This document shows, piece after piece, positions 28,843 through 37,933 of a stretch of DNA of 64,000 bases. The stretch is from contig CALZTP010000003.1 of the NCBI GenBank assembly GCA_945829115.1, forward strand, positions 1 to 64,000, read 5' to 3'. How positions within the stretch are numbered: the first letter of the stretch is position 1; every line of letters starts with the position of its first letter. This DNA is from an uncultured bacterium. Its GTDB lineage: Bacteria; Bacteroidota; Bacteroidia; Bacteroidales; Bacteroidaceae. Made by a program: the position numbers and the translations under genes. The notes under the pieces were generated by a model that ran no database searches, was not told the DNA's origin, and worked only from the letters and a program-made list of their open reading frames with translations.

Positions 28843-29409
28843 ATGATTAAATCACAAGACATCAAGAACGGAACAGTAATCCGTCTCGACGGAAAACTGC
28901 TCGTAGTAGTAGAGTTCCTTCACGTAAAGCCAGGAAAGGGCAACACATTCATGCGCACAAAGCTAAAGGACGTGGTTTCTGGATATGTTATCGAGAAGCG
29001 CTTCAACATCGGTGAGGCTCTTGAGGACGTTCGCGTGGAGCACCGCCCATACCAGTTCCTCTATATGGATGGTGCAGATGCTGTATTCATGAATCAGGAG
29101 ACTTTCGACCAGGTGAATATCGACCGCGAGATGGTTATCGGTAGCGCATACATGAAGGAGGGTGACATCGTTGAGGTTGTTTCTGACTCTTCTACAGATA
29201 CTATCCTTACCGCAGAGATGCCAGTAAAGACAACTCTCGAGATCACTTACATGGAGCCAGGTGCAAAGGGAAACACAGCAACAAACACTCTCACCAAGGC
29301 AACTGTAGAGACTGGTGGTACCGTGATGGTTCCTCTCTTCTGCAAGGAGGGCGACAAGATTATCGTTGACACACGTGACGGTAGCTACGTACAGCGTGTA
29401 AAGGAATAA
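28843..29409 (+). CDS. efp: Elongation factor P
   Basis: FLHVKPGKGNTFMRTKLK and C-terminal GDKIIVDTRDGSYVQRVKE. Confidence 0.97.
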   Translation: MIKSQDIKNGTVIRLDGKLLVVVEFLHVKPGKGNTFMRTKLKDVVSGYVIEKRFNIGEALEDVRVEHRPYQFLYMDGADAVFMNQETFDQVNIDREMVIGSAYMKEGDIVEVVSDSSTDTILTAEMPVKTTLEITYMEPGAKGNTATNTLTKATVETGGTVMVPLFCKEGDKIIVDTRDGSYVQRVKE

Positions 29410-29438
29410 GGCACCACCAAGAAACAATAACCTACACT

Positions 29439-29477
29439 CTCTCCTACAGAAATTCCTGTGGGAGAGATTTCCGTTTT
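29439..29477 (+). terminator. Rho-independent terminator of efp
   Basis: ctctcctacag/ctgtgggagag 11-bp stem followed by a T-rich tract. Confidence 0.75.
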
Positions 29478-29519
29478 TACACCTAACTTTTTTATATCAT
29501 TTTCAAAAACACCTGCTCC

Positions 29520-30575
29520 ATGGAAAGAAAATACAGTATCATTGTTCCCGTTTTCAACCGCCCTGACGAGGTTCAGGAACTTTTAGAAAGTCTCACGAAA
29601 CAGACCGAGACAGGATTCGAGGTAATAATCGTGGAAGACGGCTCGACAGTTCCTTGCGAGGAGGTGTGCAAGAAATATAGGGCGAGTCTCAACATACGGT
29701 ATTTCAAGAAAGAGAACTCTGGTCCGGGAGAAAGCCGTAACTACGGTGCGGAGCGTGCTTCGGGAGAGTATCTCATTATTCTTGACTCAGACGTGATTCT
29801 CCCTGAGACATACATCGCTTCTGTAAGTCGTGAGCTTAAAGAAAACCCTTGCGATGCCTTTGGTGGTGCTGATGCTTCACACCCTTCGTTCACCCCTGTT
29901 CAGAAGGCAATCTCTTACTCCATGACTTCGTTCTTCACCACTGGAGGAATACGTGGCGGAAAGAAGAAGCTCGACAAATTCTACCCACGCTCATACAATA
30001 TGGGTATTCGCCGTGAGGTTTACAAGGAGTTGGGCGGTTTCTCACGCATGCGCTTCGGTGAGGACATTGATTTCTCTTACCGCATTGTGGAGGCAGGCTA
30101 CACGACCATGCTCTTCCCTTCTGCATGGGTATGGCATAAGCGGAGAACGGATTTCAAGAAGTTCTGGCGACAGGTATATAACAGTGGTATTGCAAGAATA
30201 AACCTTGAGAAGCGACATCCTGGTACGATGAAGCTCGTGCACCTTCTCCCTACGGTGTTCACGATAGGCGTTGGTGTTCTCTTCGCTATTTCGTTCACAG
30301 GGAGAATGCTCATGGTATATGGTCCGGGACCTGCCCCTATACACCGCTGGTATTGGCTTTGCGCTGCTCCTTGGCTGCCTATTCTTCTTTACTGTCTGCT
30401 GATTTTCATCGACTCTTCCATTCAAAACCGCTCTTTAGGAATAGGAATAAGGAGCATTGCGGCTGCCTTCACACAGCTGATGGGCTATGGTTGTGGATTC
30501 CTCTATGCATGGTGGCAGAGATGCGTGTTACGAAAAGACGAGTTCCATGCCTTCGACAAGACTTTCTATAAGTAA
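29520..30575 (+). CDS. Family 2 glycosyltransferase with C-terminal TM segments
   Basis: SIIVPVFNRPDEVQELLESL, LDSDVILPETYI. Confidence 0.9.
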   Translation: MERKYSIIVPVFNRPDEVQELLESLTKQTETGFEVIIVEDGSTVPCEEVCKKYRASLNIRYFKKENSGPGESRNYGAERASGEYLIILDSDVILPETYIASVSRELKENPCDAFGGADASHPSFTPVQKAISYSMTSFFTTGGIRGGKKKLDKFYPRSYNMGIRREVYKELGGFSRMRFGEDIDFSYRIVEAGYTTMLFPSAWVWHKRRTDFKKFWRQVYNSGIARINLEKRHPGTMKLVHLLPTVFTIGVGVLFAISFTGRMLMVYGPGPAPIHRWYWLCAAPWLPILLYCLLIFIDSSIQNRSLGIGIRSIAAAFTQLMGYGCGFLYAWWQRCVLRKDEFHAFDKTFYK

Positions 30576-30706
30576 GCCGCTCTTGGGAAGGTGGTGCATC
30601 ATTAGTGGGTGTACATAGCCACCTTTTTATATTTTTAAGGTGGGTTATACCAATTCTCACCTTTTATTATTATCTGTCTTATAAAAAAAACGAAAAAAAA
30701 TCCGAT

Positions 30707-31444
30707 ATGGAGGAGAATAATGATGAATGGGTAGTACGTGAGGTTTTCGATGCTCCCAAGAAAATGAACATAAACGAATGGAATCCAGACGACCGTCCAA
30801 GGGAGAAAATGATGGAGAAAGGGGCACAGGCACTTGCCAACGCAGAACTCCTCGCTATTCTCATTGGCTCGGGAACGCCAAAGGAGAGTGCCGTTGACCT
30901 TATGAGAAGGATTATGGCTGACTGCAGCAATTCTCTGAAGAACCTCGGGCAGAAGAGCATCGAGGAACTAATGTCGTATCATGGCATTGGGGAGGCAAAG
31001 GCAATCACCATTCTTGCGGCATGTGAATTAGGAAGGAGGCGACAGGAGGAGGAAGCACTCATAAGACTCGACCTCTCTTCTGCTGAGTCTATTTATGAAT
31101 ACATGCGACCGAAGATGCAGGACCTCACCACCGAGGAGGCATGGATTCTTCTTCTAAACAACAATTTCAAGCTTGTTTGTGAGCCAGTGAGAATCTCCCA
31201 GGGTGGCTTGACAGAAACGGCAGTCGACGTGCGCGTCATCGTACGCCACGCCATTCTCAGCAAGGCGACCGTAGTGGTGCTCCTCCACAATCATCCATCA
31301 GGGAATTGCCGTCCTTCTGGTCACGACGACAAGATCACAAAATCCGTCCGTGAGGGTCTCTCCTTCATGCGCCTTCACTTTGCCGACCATATCATCGTCA
31401 CCGACGGAAAATATTACAGTTACATGGAGGAGGGGAAATTGTAG
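30707..31444 (+). CDS. radC: RadC-family JAB/MPN protein
   Basis: HhH region plus HNHPSGNCRPSGHDDKIT motif; start reassigned to MEENNDEW. Confidence 0.93.
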   Translation: MEENNDEWVVREVFDAPKKMNINEWNPDDRPREKMMEKGAQALANAELLAILIGSGTPKESAVDLMRRIMADCSNSLKNLGQKSIEELMSYHGIGEAKAITILAACELGRRRQEEEALIRLDLSSAESIYEYMRPKMQDLTTEEAWILLLNNNFKLVCEPVRISQGGLTETAVDVRVIVRHAILSKATVVVLLHNHPSGNCRPSGHDDKITKSVREGLSFMRLHFADHIIVTDGKYYSYMEEGKL

Positions 31445-31555
31445 GCGCATCCCTTTTTAACATCATTTATGGATTTTGGATGCAAGATTCTTGCGCGGAA
31501 GGTATTTATTTGAGTGAAAACAGAATTTGAAACAAATAAATACACCTATCTTAAA

Positions 31556-32275
31556 ATGAAAAGAATCAAGACACTTATGCTGCTCATGGCAGCAACCGTT
31601 TCTACAGTATTGTTCAATTCGTGCGATACAGACGACGAGAACTACAACACCCGCTATGCCGTGGCTATCGTAACACTGAAGAATGCAGAAACAGAAGGCG
31701 GAAAATGGTTCATGCAACTCTCTGACTCTTCGGTTATCTATCCTCAGAACATGCCAGAGAACAAATATGGCGACAAGGAGAGAAGGGCATACATACGCTT
31801 CAACGACTACCGCCCGCTTCAGACTAACGGTATTATAAGGGAATACTCGGCAGAGATTCTTACCATAGACACAATCCTTACTAAATCGCTCTCACCAATG
31901 ATTCCTGACAGTCAGGGAAACATTAACGAGGGTAACAAGAAGGAATACGGTGCTGACCCTGTGGAGATTGTGAACAGCTGGGAGACATGTGCGGAAGACG
32001 GTTACCTTACTCTCCGCATCAGAACACGCTTCAGTCATGACGGTCTCCATCGCCTCTCCCTCGTTCATCGCACAGATGCCAACGAGCCATATCTTTTAGA
32101 GTTCTATCATAATGCCAATGGCGATGTGAACGGTGTTGTGGGCGATGCACTCGTTGCCTTCCGTCTTGACGATGTCTTCAACGAGCCAGAGAAGCCATAC
32201 GAGATTACTCTGAAATGGAATTCGTTCTCAGGTGAGAAGACCACAAAATTCAAATATACCCCAAGAAAAAAATAA
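31556..32275 (+). CDS. NigD-like lipoprotein
   Basis: MKRIKTLMLLMAATVSTVLFNSCDTDDENYNTRYAVAIVTL; start trimmed; LFNSC lipobox. Confidence 0.75.
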   Translation: MKRIKTLMLLMAATVSTVLFNSCDTDDENYNTRYAVAIVTLKNAETEGGKWFMQLSDSSVIYPQNMPENKYGDKERRAYIRFNDYRPLQTNGIIREYSAEILTIDTILTKSLSPMIPDSQGNINEGNKKEYGADPVEIVNSWETCAEDGYLTLRIRTRFSHDGLHRLSLVHRTDANEPYLLEFYHNANGDVNGVVGDALVAFRLDDVFNEPEKPYEITLKWNSFSGEKTTKFKYTPRKK

Positions 32276-32299
32276 TCCATACCATATATCCACACCGTC

Positions 32300-32334
32300 A
32301 TGGCAATAGCTGGTCTTTGACTGGCTATTGCCAT
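32300..32334 (+). terminator. Hairpin terminator after the NigD-like gene
   Basis: atggcaatagc / gctattgccat perfect 11-bp stem. Confidence 0.55.
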
Positions 32335-32381
32335 AAAAGCGAAAAGGGAGAAAAAAAACAGAAGAAAGAAGGAAAGCAGAA

Positions 32382-32942
32382 ATGACAATCAATGAGAAAG
32401 CCATAGCAGAGGGTATTCGCAAAGGCGAAAACCGTGCCGTGAAGGAGTTCTACAACTCCTTCGGAGGGCTTCTTACGTCTGTCTGTTCTCGTTACATCAC
32501 CAACGACGATGATGTAAAAGATATTCTGCAAGAGTCAATGATAAGCATAATAACCAACATTCAATCTTTTGAATATAAGGGTGTTGGCTCACTAAAGGCA
32601 TGGTCGGCAAGAATTGTTGTGAACCATGCCCTTGGCTTTTTACGCCAGAAGAAGAGAAGCAACGAACTGTTCATAGACTCTGGAAAGGATATTCCCGACC
32701 AAGACGCTGAAACACCGCCAGACATCGATGACATTCCTGCCGATGATGTCTTAGAAATGATTCGTGAACTCCCTGATGGCTACAGAATGGTGTTCAACCT
32801 CTATATCATTGAAGGGAGGAGTCATAAGGAAATCTCACAACTCTTAGGAATAAAAGCCGACTCCTCTGCATCTCAGTTGCATCGAGCAAAGGCTATACTT
32901 GCAAAAAAGATTACAGAATACAGAAAACGACAAGCATTATGA
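32382..32942 (+). CDS. ECF-type RNA polymerase sigma factor
   Basis: Sigma-70 region 2 (DDDVKDILQESMISI) and region 4 (EGRSHKEISQLLGIKADSSASQLHRAKAIL). Confidence 0.92.
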   Translation: MTINEKAIAEGIRKGENRAVKEFYNSFGGLLTSVCSRYITNDDDVKDILQESMISIITNIQSFEYKGVGSLKAWSARIVVNHALGFLRQKKRSNELFIDSGKDIPDQDAETPPDIDDIPADDVLEMIRELPDGYRMVFNLYIIEGRSHKEISQLLGIKADSSASQLHRAKAILAKKITEYRKRQAL

Positions 32943-34258
32943 ACAACAATTGGTCTGAACAATTTCAAAGAAAACTGGACGGTCACAAACTGACTGCCCC
33001 AGAACTGTCATGGCCAGAGGTTGAAAAGGCACTTGACAAAAATAAAACACAGTCAAGAGGATTCTTGAACTGGACAGTCAACAAACCATGGAATAGACTC
33101 TCACACATTGCTGCTGCTTTTGCCGCTATTGTCGTTGTTGGAGGAACTGCTTTCTTTTTTCTTGACAATCCTAAAAACCAAGATGTTATAACAAAGGCAC
33201 AGAAGGAGAAGCGCATGATTGTTTCTAAGGAAATGGAGACAATAGAAACAGCTGAGACAGAGACACAACAAACGACTCTCCAAAGTGGTTTCGGAAATGA
33301 GAAAAAGCTCTTTACCTCAAATTCCAGAGATAATAGCGTGAAGGGGGAACATAGTCAAGAAATCATTAATAATCAAGAGGATATAAATAATCAAGAGGAT
33401 ATAAATAATCAAGAGGATATAAATAATCAACCAGTGAAAGAGAATCCAGAGAAGAAAGAGAATCCAGAAAGGAAAGAGAATCTGGAGAAGAAAGAGAATC
33501 TGGAAAAATATACCTCTCCACGCAGGAAATACCCTTACCATTCTGACTTTCCAGAGAAAGTTGGCAAGAAAAGGAATACAGAGAAACTTATTGCTGCCGT
33601 TTACCTAAACAATTCTGCAGCAGGCGAGAAAGGTGGGTCGTTTAGCAACATACAGAGCAGTCCTGTGTATGCTGGACCTTACGGTTCTGCACCAGAAGAG
33701 TTTCAGTATGGAGCACTTAACTTCCTTGCTAACAGCCGACCAAAAGAGGTAAACTATAGCCACAGTCACCCATGGAAGTTCGGCATCCACATGAGCTATG
33801 CCCTCAACGATTCATGGACACTCTCCTCTGGAGTGACATATAGCTATCTTCATTCTTCCTTTGACTATTCCGAAGGAAAGGCATCGGGAACAGGAAAGCA
33901 GAACCTCCACTACCTTGGCATTCCTCTCTCTGCAAGCTATTGTTTCCTAAAAGCAGGGAATCTGCGCCTCTATGCTACTGCCGGTGGTGAGATGGAGAAG
34001 CTGATAGGTGGAAAAAGAACTCTTAGTGGTTCAAACATCCCAGAAGATTTGGAAAGTGAGACGGTGAAGGAATCGTCTCTGCAATGGTCGGTGAATGGCG
34101 GTATAGGAGCAGAATATCGCCTCTCCCCTACCCTCGGCTTCTATCTTGAGCCTGGCATCTCACATTATTTCAACAATGGTAGTGACATAGAAAACTACTA
34201 TAAGGAGCACTCCACCGCATTCTCCTTAAACATCGGAATGAGGATTGTGTTCAAGTAA
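32939..34258 (+). CDS. Dual-membrane-spanning anti-sigma-like protein (cytosolic N-term, TM, repeat linker, outer-membrane beta-barrel)
   Basis: ATGA overlap with the ECF gene; TM HIAAAFAAIVVVGGTAFFF; C-terminal PorT-like barrel strands ending in FSLNIGMRIVFK. Confidence 0.8.
   Translation: MNNNWSEQFQRKLDGHKLTAPELSWPEVEKALDKNKTQSRGFLNWTVNKPWNRLSHIAAAFAAIVVVGGTAFFFLDNPKNQDVITKAQKEKRMIVSKEMETIETAETETQQTTLQSGFGNEKKLFTSNSRDNSVKGEHSQEIINNQEDINNQEDINNQEDINNQPVKENPEKKENPERKENLEKKENLEKYTSPRRKYPYHSDFPEKVGKKRNTEKLIAAVYLNNSAAGEKGGSFSNIQSSPVYAGPYGSAPEEFQYGALNFLANSRPKEVNYSHSHPWKFGIHMSYALNDSWTLSSGVTYSYLHSSFDYSEGKASGTGKQNLHYLGIPLSASYCFLKAGNLRLYATAGGEMEKLIGGKRTLSGSNIPEDLESETVKESSLQWSVNGGIGAEYRLSPTLGFYLEPGISHYFNNGSDIENYYKEHSTAFSLNIGMRIVFK
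33367..33510 (+). repeat. Two adjacent 18-bp in-frame tandem repeat blocks in the anti-sigma-like gene
   Basis: aataatcaagaggatata (NNQEDI) about 3x, then aaagagaatccagagaag-like units (KENPEK/KENLEK) about 4x. Confidence 0.85.
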
Positions 34259-34289
34259 GATCTTCGCATGCGGTTATGTTTCATAATGT

Positions 34290-34360
34290 AAGGGCGGCAC
34301 ATTTTCATATCATAGCCCTGTAGGGCTTAAGGCACAATATTCTAATCTATGTCGCCCTTT
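34290..34360 (-). repeat. REP-like intergenic repeat, copy 2 (inverted relative to copy 1)
   Basis: Reverse complement reads agaaagggcgacatagattagaata…tacagggctatgatatgaa. Confidence 0.6.
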
Positions 34361-34446
34361 CTTAAGGTGCCCTATCCTAAGTATCCACCTCTTGTTTCAC
34401 CCCGATATACATATTCCTACTTCCAAACCAATGCTACAAGATTTCA

Positions 34447-34533
34447 TATTGGCTAAATTTACCTAAAATATTAGCCAATAACTATAAAAAAAATACAATT
34501 ATTGGCTATTTTCATCAGAATTTATAGCCAATA
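34447..34533 (+). promoter_or_regulatory. Paired palindrome (operator-like) array upstream of the AAA ATPase
   Basis: tattggctaa-N14-ttagccaata and tattggctat-N14-atagccaata, centres 53 bp apart. Confidence 0.6.
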
Positions 34534-34547
34534 GCAATATTTTTTAT

Positions 34548-34555
34548 TAGTTTTG
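34548..34555 (+). promoter_or_regulatory. -7 element of AAA ATPase promoter
   Basis: TAGTTTTG 29 nt before the ATG, just after the palindromes. Confidence 0.5.
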
Positions 34556-34583
34556 TACCGTCAAAACAATAAAGCACACCTAT

Positions 34584-36008
34584 ATGAAAGAGAATATATT
34601 AGGAAGAGAGGCTGAGAAAGACTTGCTCTCAAGAATTTATGATTCCGGCAGTTCGGAGTTTATAGCCGTATGCGGGAGACGGAGGGTCGGGAAGACATTC
34701 CTCATCAGAGAGTTCTTCGAGGAGGAGATGGTGTTTCAATGTTCTGGTGTGGCAAATGCAGGCACACAGGAGCAGCTGAAGAGCTTTTACTACACGCTTC
34801 GCAGATACGACAAGAATGTATCAATCATTCCCTCCGACTGGATAGAAGCCTTTGAAATGCTCATCTCATATCTTGATTCACTGAGACAAAAGCGTAAGGT
34901 GGTATTCATAGACGAACTTCCGTGGATGGACACATCTGGGGCGCATTTTGTTTCAGCACTTGAACACTTCTGGAACAGCTGGGCATCAGCGCGACGAGAC
35001 ATCGTATTGATTGTTTGCGGTTCTGCCACATCGTGGATGATGGACAAACTGATAAACAACCACGGAGGTCTGTACGGCAGACTTACACATCGTATTTTCC
35101 TATCGCCGTTCACACTCGGCGAAGCAGAGAAACTGCTGATTTCGCAAGGTGTTTCCATGTCAAGATATGAAATTGCTGAGGCATATATGATAATGGGAGG
35201 CATTCCCTATTACCTCAACATGATAGACCCTCGTCTGAGTCTCGCACAAAACATCGACCGCCTGATGTTCAATCCCAACGGCGGTTTATATAATGAGTTC
35301 GAGATACTCTATCGCTCTTTGTTCAACAACTCTGAGTCATACATAAAAGTGGTGGAATGTCTTAACGCAAAGGGCTATGGCATGACGCGAAGCGAGATAG
35401 GCGAGACTTCAGGAATAAAGTCGGGCAAGACGCTCACTACCATCCTTGACAACCTTGAATCTTGCGGTTTTATTCGCCGTTACAACAACTACGGATGCAG
35501 CGAACGCAAGTCGCTGTTCCAACTAATAGACTTCTTCACACTGTTCCACTTCCGGTTTATGCGCAACAGTTCGTTCCGCAACCTCCAATATTGGACCTCC
35601 CTGCAGCGCACTCCTCGCTTTTATGCCTGGGCGGGCATTTCTTTCGAGATTCTCTCAGCCTGCCACATCAACGAAATAAAGCGGAAGCTGGGCATCTCCG
35701 GTGTGGCGACCAATGTCTATTCGTGGCGTAGCAAGGGAGAAACCTCTGACAGGGCAGTGCAGATAGACCTCGTGATAGAACGTGCCGACAACACCATAAA
35801 CATATGCGAAATGAAATTCACCGAAAAGGAATTCGCCATCACCAAGGACTACGATCACAATCTGTGCCACAAACTTTCCACCTTCATTGAAGAGACCAAG
35901 ACCCGCAAGTCCGTCCAACTTGTCTTCGTGACATCCTGCGGCTTGCTACGCAATATGTATTCTGGCAGAGTGCAGGCAGAAGTCACCCTCGACGACTTGT
36001 TCGTGTAA
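34584..36008 (+). CDS. AAA ATPase with C-terminal PD-(D/E)XK-like (DUF234-type) domain
   Basis: Walker A GRRRVGKTF, Walker B VVFIDELPWMD, C-terminal QIDLVIERADNTINICEMKFT. Confidence 0.85.
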   Translation: MKENILGREAEKDLLSRIYDSGSSEFIAVCGRRRVGKTFLIREFFEEEMVFQCSGVANAGTQEQLKSFYYTLRRYDKNVSIIPSDWIEAFEMLISYLDSLRQKRKVVFIDELPWMDTSGAHFVSALEHFWNSWASARRDIVLIVCGSATSWMMDKLINNHGGLYGRLTHRIFLSPFTLGEAEKLLISQGVSMSRYEIAEAYMIMGGIPYYLNMIDPRLSLAQNIDRLMFNPNGGLYNEFEILYRSLFNNSESYIKVVECLNAKGYGMTRSEIGETSGIKSGKTLTTILDNLESCGFIRRYNNYGCSERKSLFQLIDFFTLFHFRFMRNSSFRNLQYWTSLQRTPRFYAWAGISFEILSACHINEIKRKLGISGVATNVYSWRSKGETSDRAVQIDLVIERADNTINICEMKFTEKEFAITKDYDHNLCHKLSTFIEETKTRKSVQLVFVTSCGLLRNMYSGRVQAEVTLDDLFV

Positions 36009-36142
36009 ATAAGACATTCATTCCCAAATATGCAGTAAGTGCTTTCATTATCCCACCACCAACAACCTTGTGGATGTTGCGTGATAGGAGGAAATAGTAG
36101 AAGACCATATAATATAAGGTAGAATTATTATATTTCTACTTT

Positions 36143-36310
36143 ATAAGTAGGTGTGCAAAATTATTTTTATAATGATTGTATTGATTAGTGATGCAGAATC
36201 AGTATGTGACATAAAGGAGTGTAGTGACTCCTACTCGACTGTTGTCACTTGCTGATAATGCGCAGTAGGCGGTACAAGGATTATATAAATAATTTTGCAC
36301 ACCTACTTAT
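36143..36310. mobile_element. 168-bp MITE-like element with 31-bp terminal inverted repeats
   Basis: ataagtaggtgtgcaaaattatttttataat (36143-36173) vs attatataaataattttgcacacctacttat (36280-36310), 30/31 complementary; no ORF; related copy at 1-54. Confidence 0.7.
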
Positions 36311-36487
36311 TGTTAAACATTTATAAATAAAACGTTTGAACAACCTCCTTTTCAAAACAAAGGTTCAGAGGTACTTTGGTTCGTTGGTTGCGAATCAGTG
36401 ATACCTGTCCCTGTGATTCTCGATAAGCTTCCGAAACTTAAATTCCTAATTTTTTCTAAGAAGGTGCGAATAAAAATTCACCCTTGC

Positions 36488-37324
36488 TTAGAACTTTGTT
36501 TCACCCTCCTCATATTCTGAGAGAAGGAGATGCTCACCGTCAAAGACGGCATAGGTGAACTGAGAAATCCAGTCGCCAAGAATCATCATTCGCTTGTTTC
36601 CTGAGAGCATAAGGTCGAGCTCTATATGACGGTGACCATAGATGAAGTAGTCAATGTCAGGATGAGATGCCATATACTCTTTTGTGTAAAGAACAAGATG
36701 CTCACGATCTTCACCAAGGAACTCTGGCTCTCCCGAGCTGTTGTATGTCGGAGTGACATTTCCATTGAACAGCGTACCCGCAGCATCTCCTATTTTGCTC
36801 TCCGCAACAGGTTTCCGCTTCATGCGTGAATGCTTTGCCCATGACAGTCCGAACCATAGCGAGATGTCTGGGTGTAGAAGTGAGAACAGTTTCTGGCACA
36901 CCTTATTGTGGAAAACGGCACGGAGGAAACGGAACTGCAGGTCAGGGTCTCCTAGTCCGTCTCCATGGGCAAGGTAGAAGACTTTATTGAAAATCTCCAC
37001 GGTTTCTGGCTTCCTATGTATGGTTACTCCACATTCCTTTTCCAAATAGCCATACATCCAGATATCGTGGTTTCCTGTGAAGATATGAACCTCAATATCC
37101 ATGTCTGTCAGCTCACTAAGCTTGCCAAGGAAGCGCGTATATCCCTTTGGCACTGCATGTTTCCACTCGTACCAGAAGTCGAACATATCTCCAAGGAGGT
37201 AAATAGCCTTTGCACTATTTTTTATCTCGTCAAGGAATCTTACCAGTCTCCTCTCTTGCGTTCTGCTATGTTCTATGCCCCACGAGCCAAGGTGGGCGTC
37301 ACTGATGAAATAAACTTTCTTCAT
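36488..37324 (-). CDS. lpxH: UDP-2,3-diacylglucosamine diphosphatase
   Basis: Calcineurin-like: FISDAHLGSWG, LGDMFDFWYEW, GNHD, AHGDGLG, GHRH; start trimmed to MKKVYFISD. Confidence 0.88.
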   Translation of the reverse strand: MKKVYFISDAHLGSWGIEHSRTQERRLVRFLDEIKNSAKAIYLLGDMFDFWYEWKHAVPKGYTRFLGKLSELTDMDIEVHIFTGNHDIWMYGYLEKECGVTIHRKPETVEIFNKVFYLAHGDGLGDPDLQFRFLRAVFHNKVCQKLFSLLHPDISLWFGLSWAKHSRMKRKPVAESKIGDAAGTLFNGNVTPTYNSSGEPEFLGEDREHLVLYTKEYMASHPDIDYFIYGHRHIELDLMLSGNKRMMILGDWISQFTYAVFDGEHLLLSEYEEGETKF

Positions 37325-37413
37325 ACCGTTTGGGTAGGTTCTTTTATCACCCACAGAAAATGTAGGTGAACAGAATTAATATGGTGTGCAGAATTAACTA
37401 TCCTTTTTTTTCG

Positions 37414-37734
37414 TTAATCAAATCCCAACTCTAACCGTGCCTCGTCGGTCATCATGCTTTTGTCCCATTCTGGTTCAAAAACCATATTGACGTTTGCAGA
37501 GGTTACACCCACAACGGCTTCCACCTTCGTGCGCACATCCTCAAGAATGAAGTCGGCTGCGGGGCATGTTGGTGCAGTGAAGGTCATGTCTATTTCCACG
37601 GCTCCTGTTTCCTGGACGTCGATATTGTAGATGAGTCCAAGGTCGTAGATATTCACTGGAATCTCTGGGTCGTAGACCGTCTTCAATACTTCTACAATTC
37701 TTTCTTCTATGGCTGTCTTTTCTTCTGGCGTCAT
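37414..37734 (-). CDS. MIP18/SufT-like Fe-S assembly protein (DUF59)
   Basis: VYDPEIPVNIYDLGLIY and TFTAPTCPAADF. Confidence 0.85.
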   Translation of the reverse strand: MTPEEKTAIEERIVEVLKTVYDPEIPVNIYDLGLIYNIDVQETGAVEIDMTFTAPTCPAADFILEDVRTKVEAVVGVTSANVNMVFEPEWDKSMMTDEARLELGFD

Positions 37735-37807
37735 AATTCGTTTCTATATTTTAATTCGTTTTTTTGTTATATTTCGTTTTTTTCGTTTTTGAGATACAAA
37801 AATACGC

Positions 37808-37843
37808 AAAATCGGTGGAATAACCAAATATTCCACCGATTTT
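37808..37843 (-). terminator. Bidirectional terminator after the pectinesterase gene
   Basis: aaaatcggtggaata / tattccaccgatttt perfect 15-bp stem. Confidence 0.8.
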
Positions 37844-37933
37844 CTAATTATTTTTATGATACATTTGTTTTCTCAACACATTTTTGGAGGCAATAGCGCA
37901 TCCGATTATAAAGGTGTTTTTGCAGAAAACACA

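Noticed and set aside
1-36310. Inverted MITE copies at both ends as a 36-kb composite transposon
   Set aside because: The enclosed DNA is mostly housekeeping genes (arg/pro, ddl, rpmH, efp, radC), with no transposase or integrase. Independent insertions are simpler.
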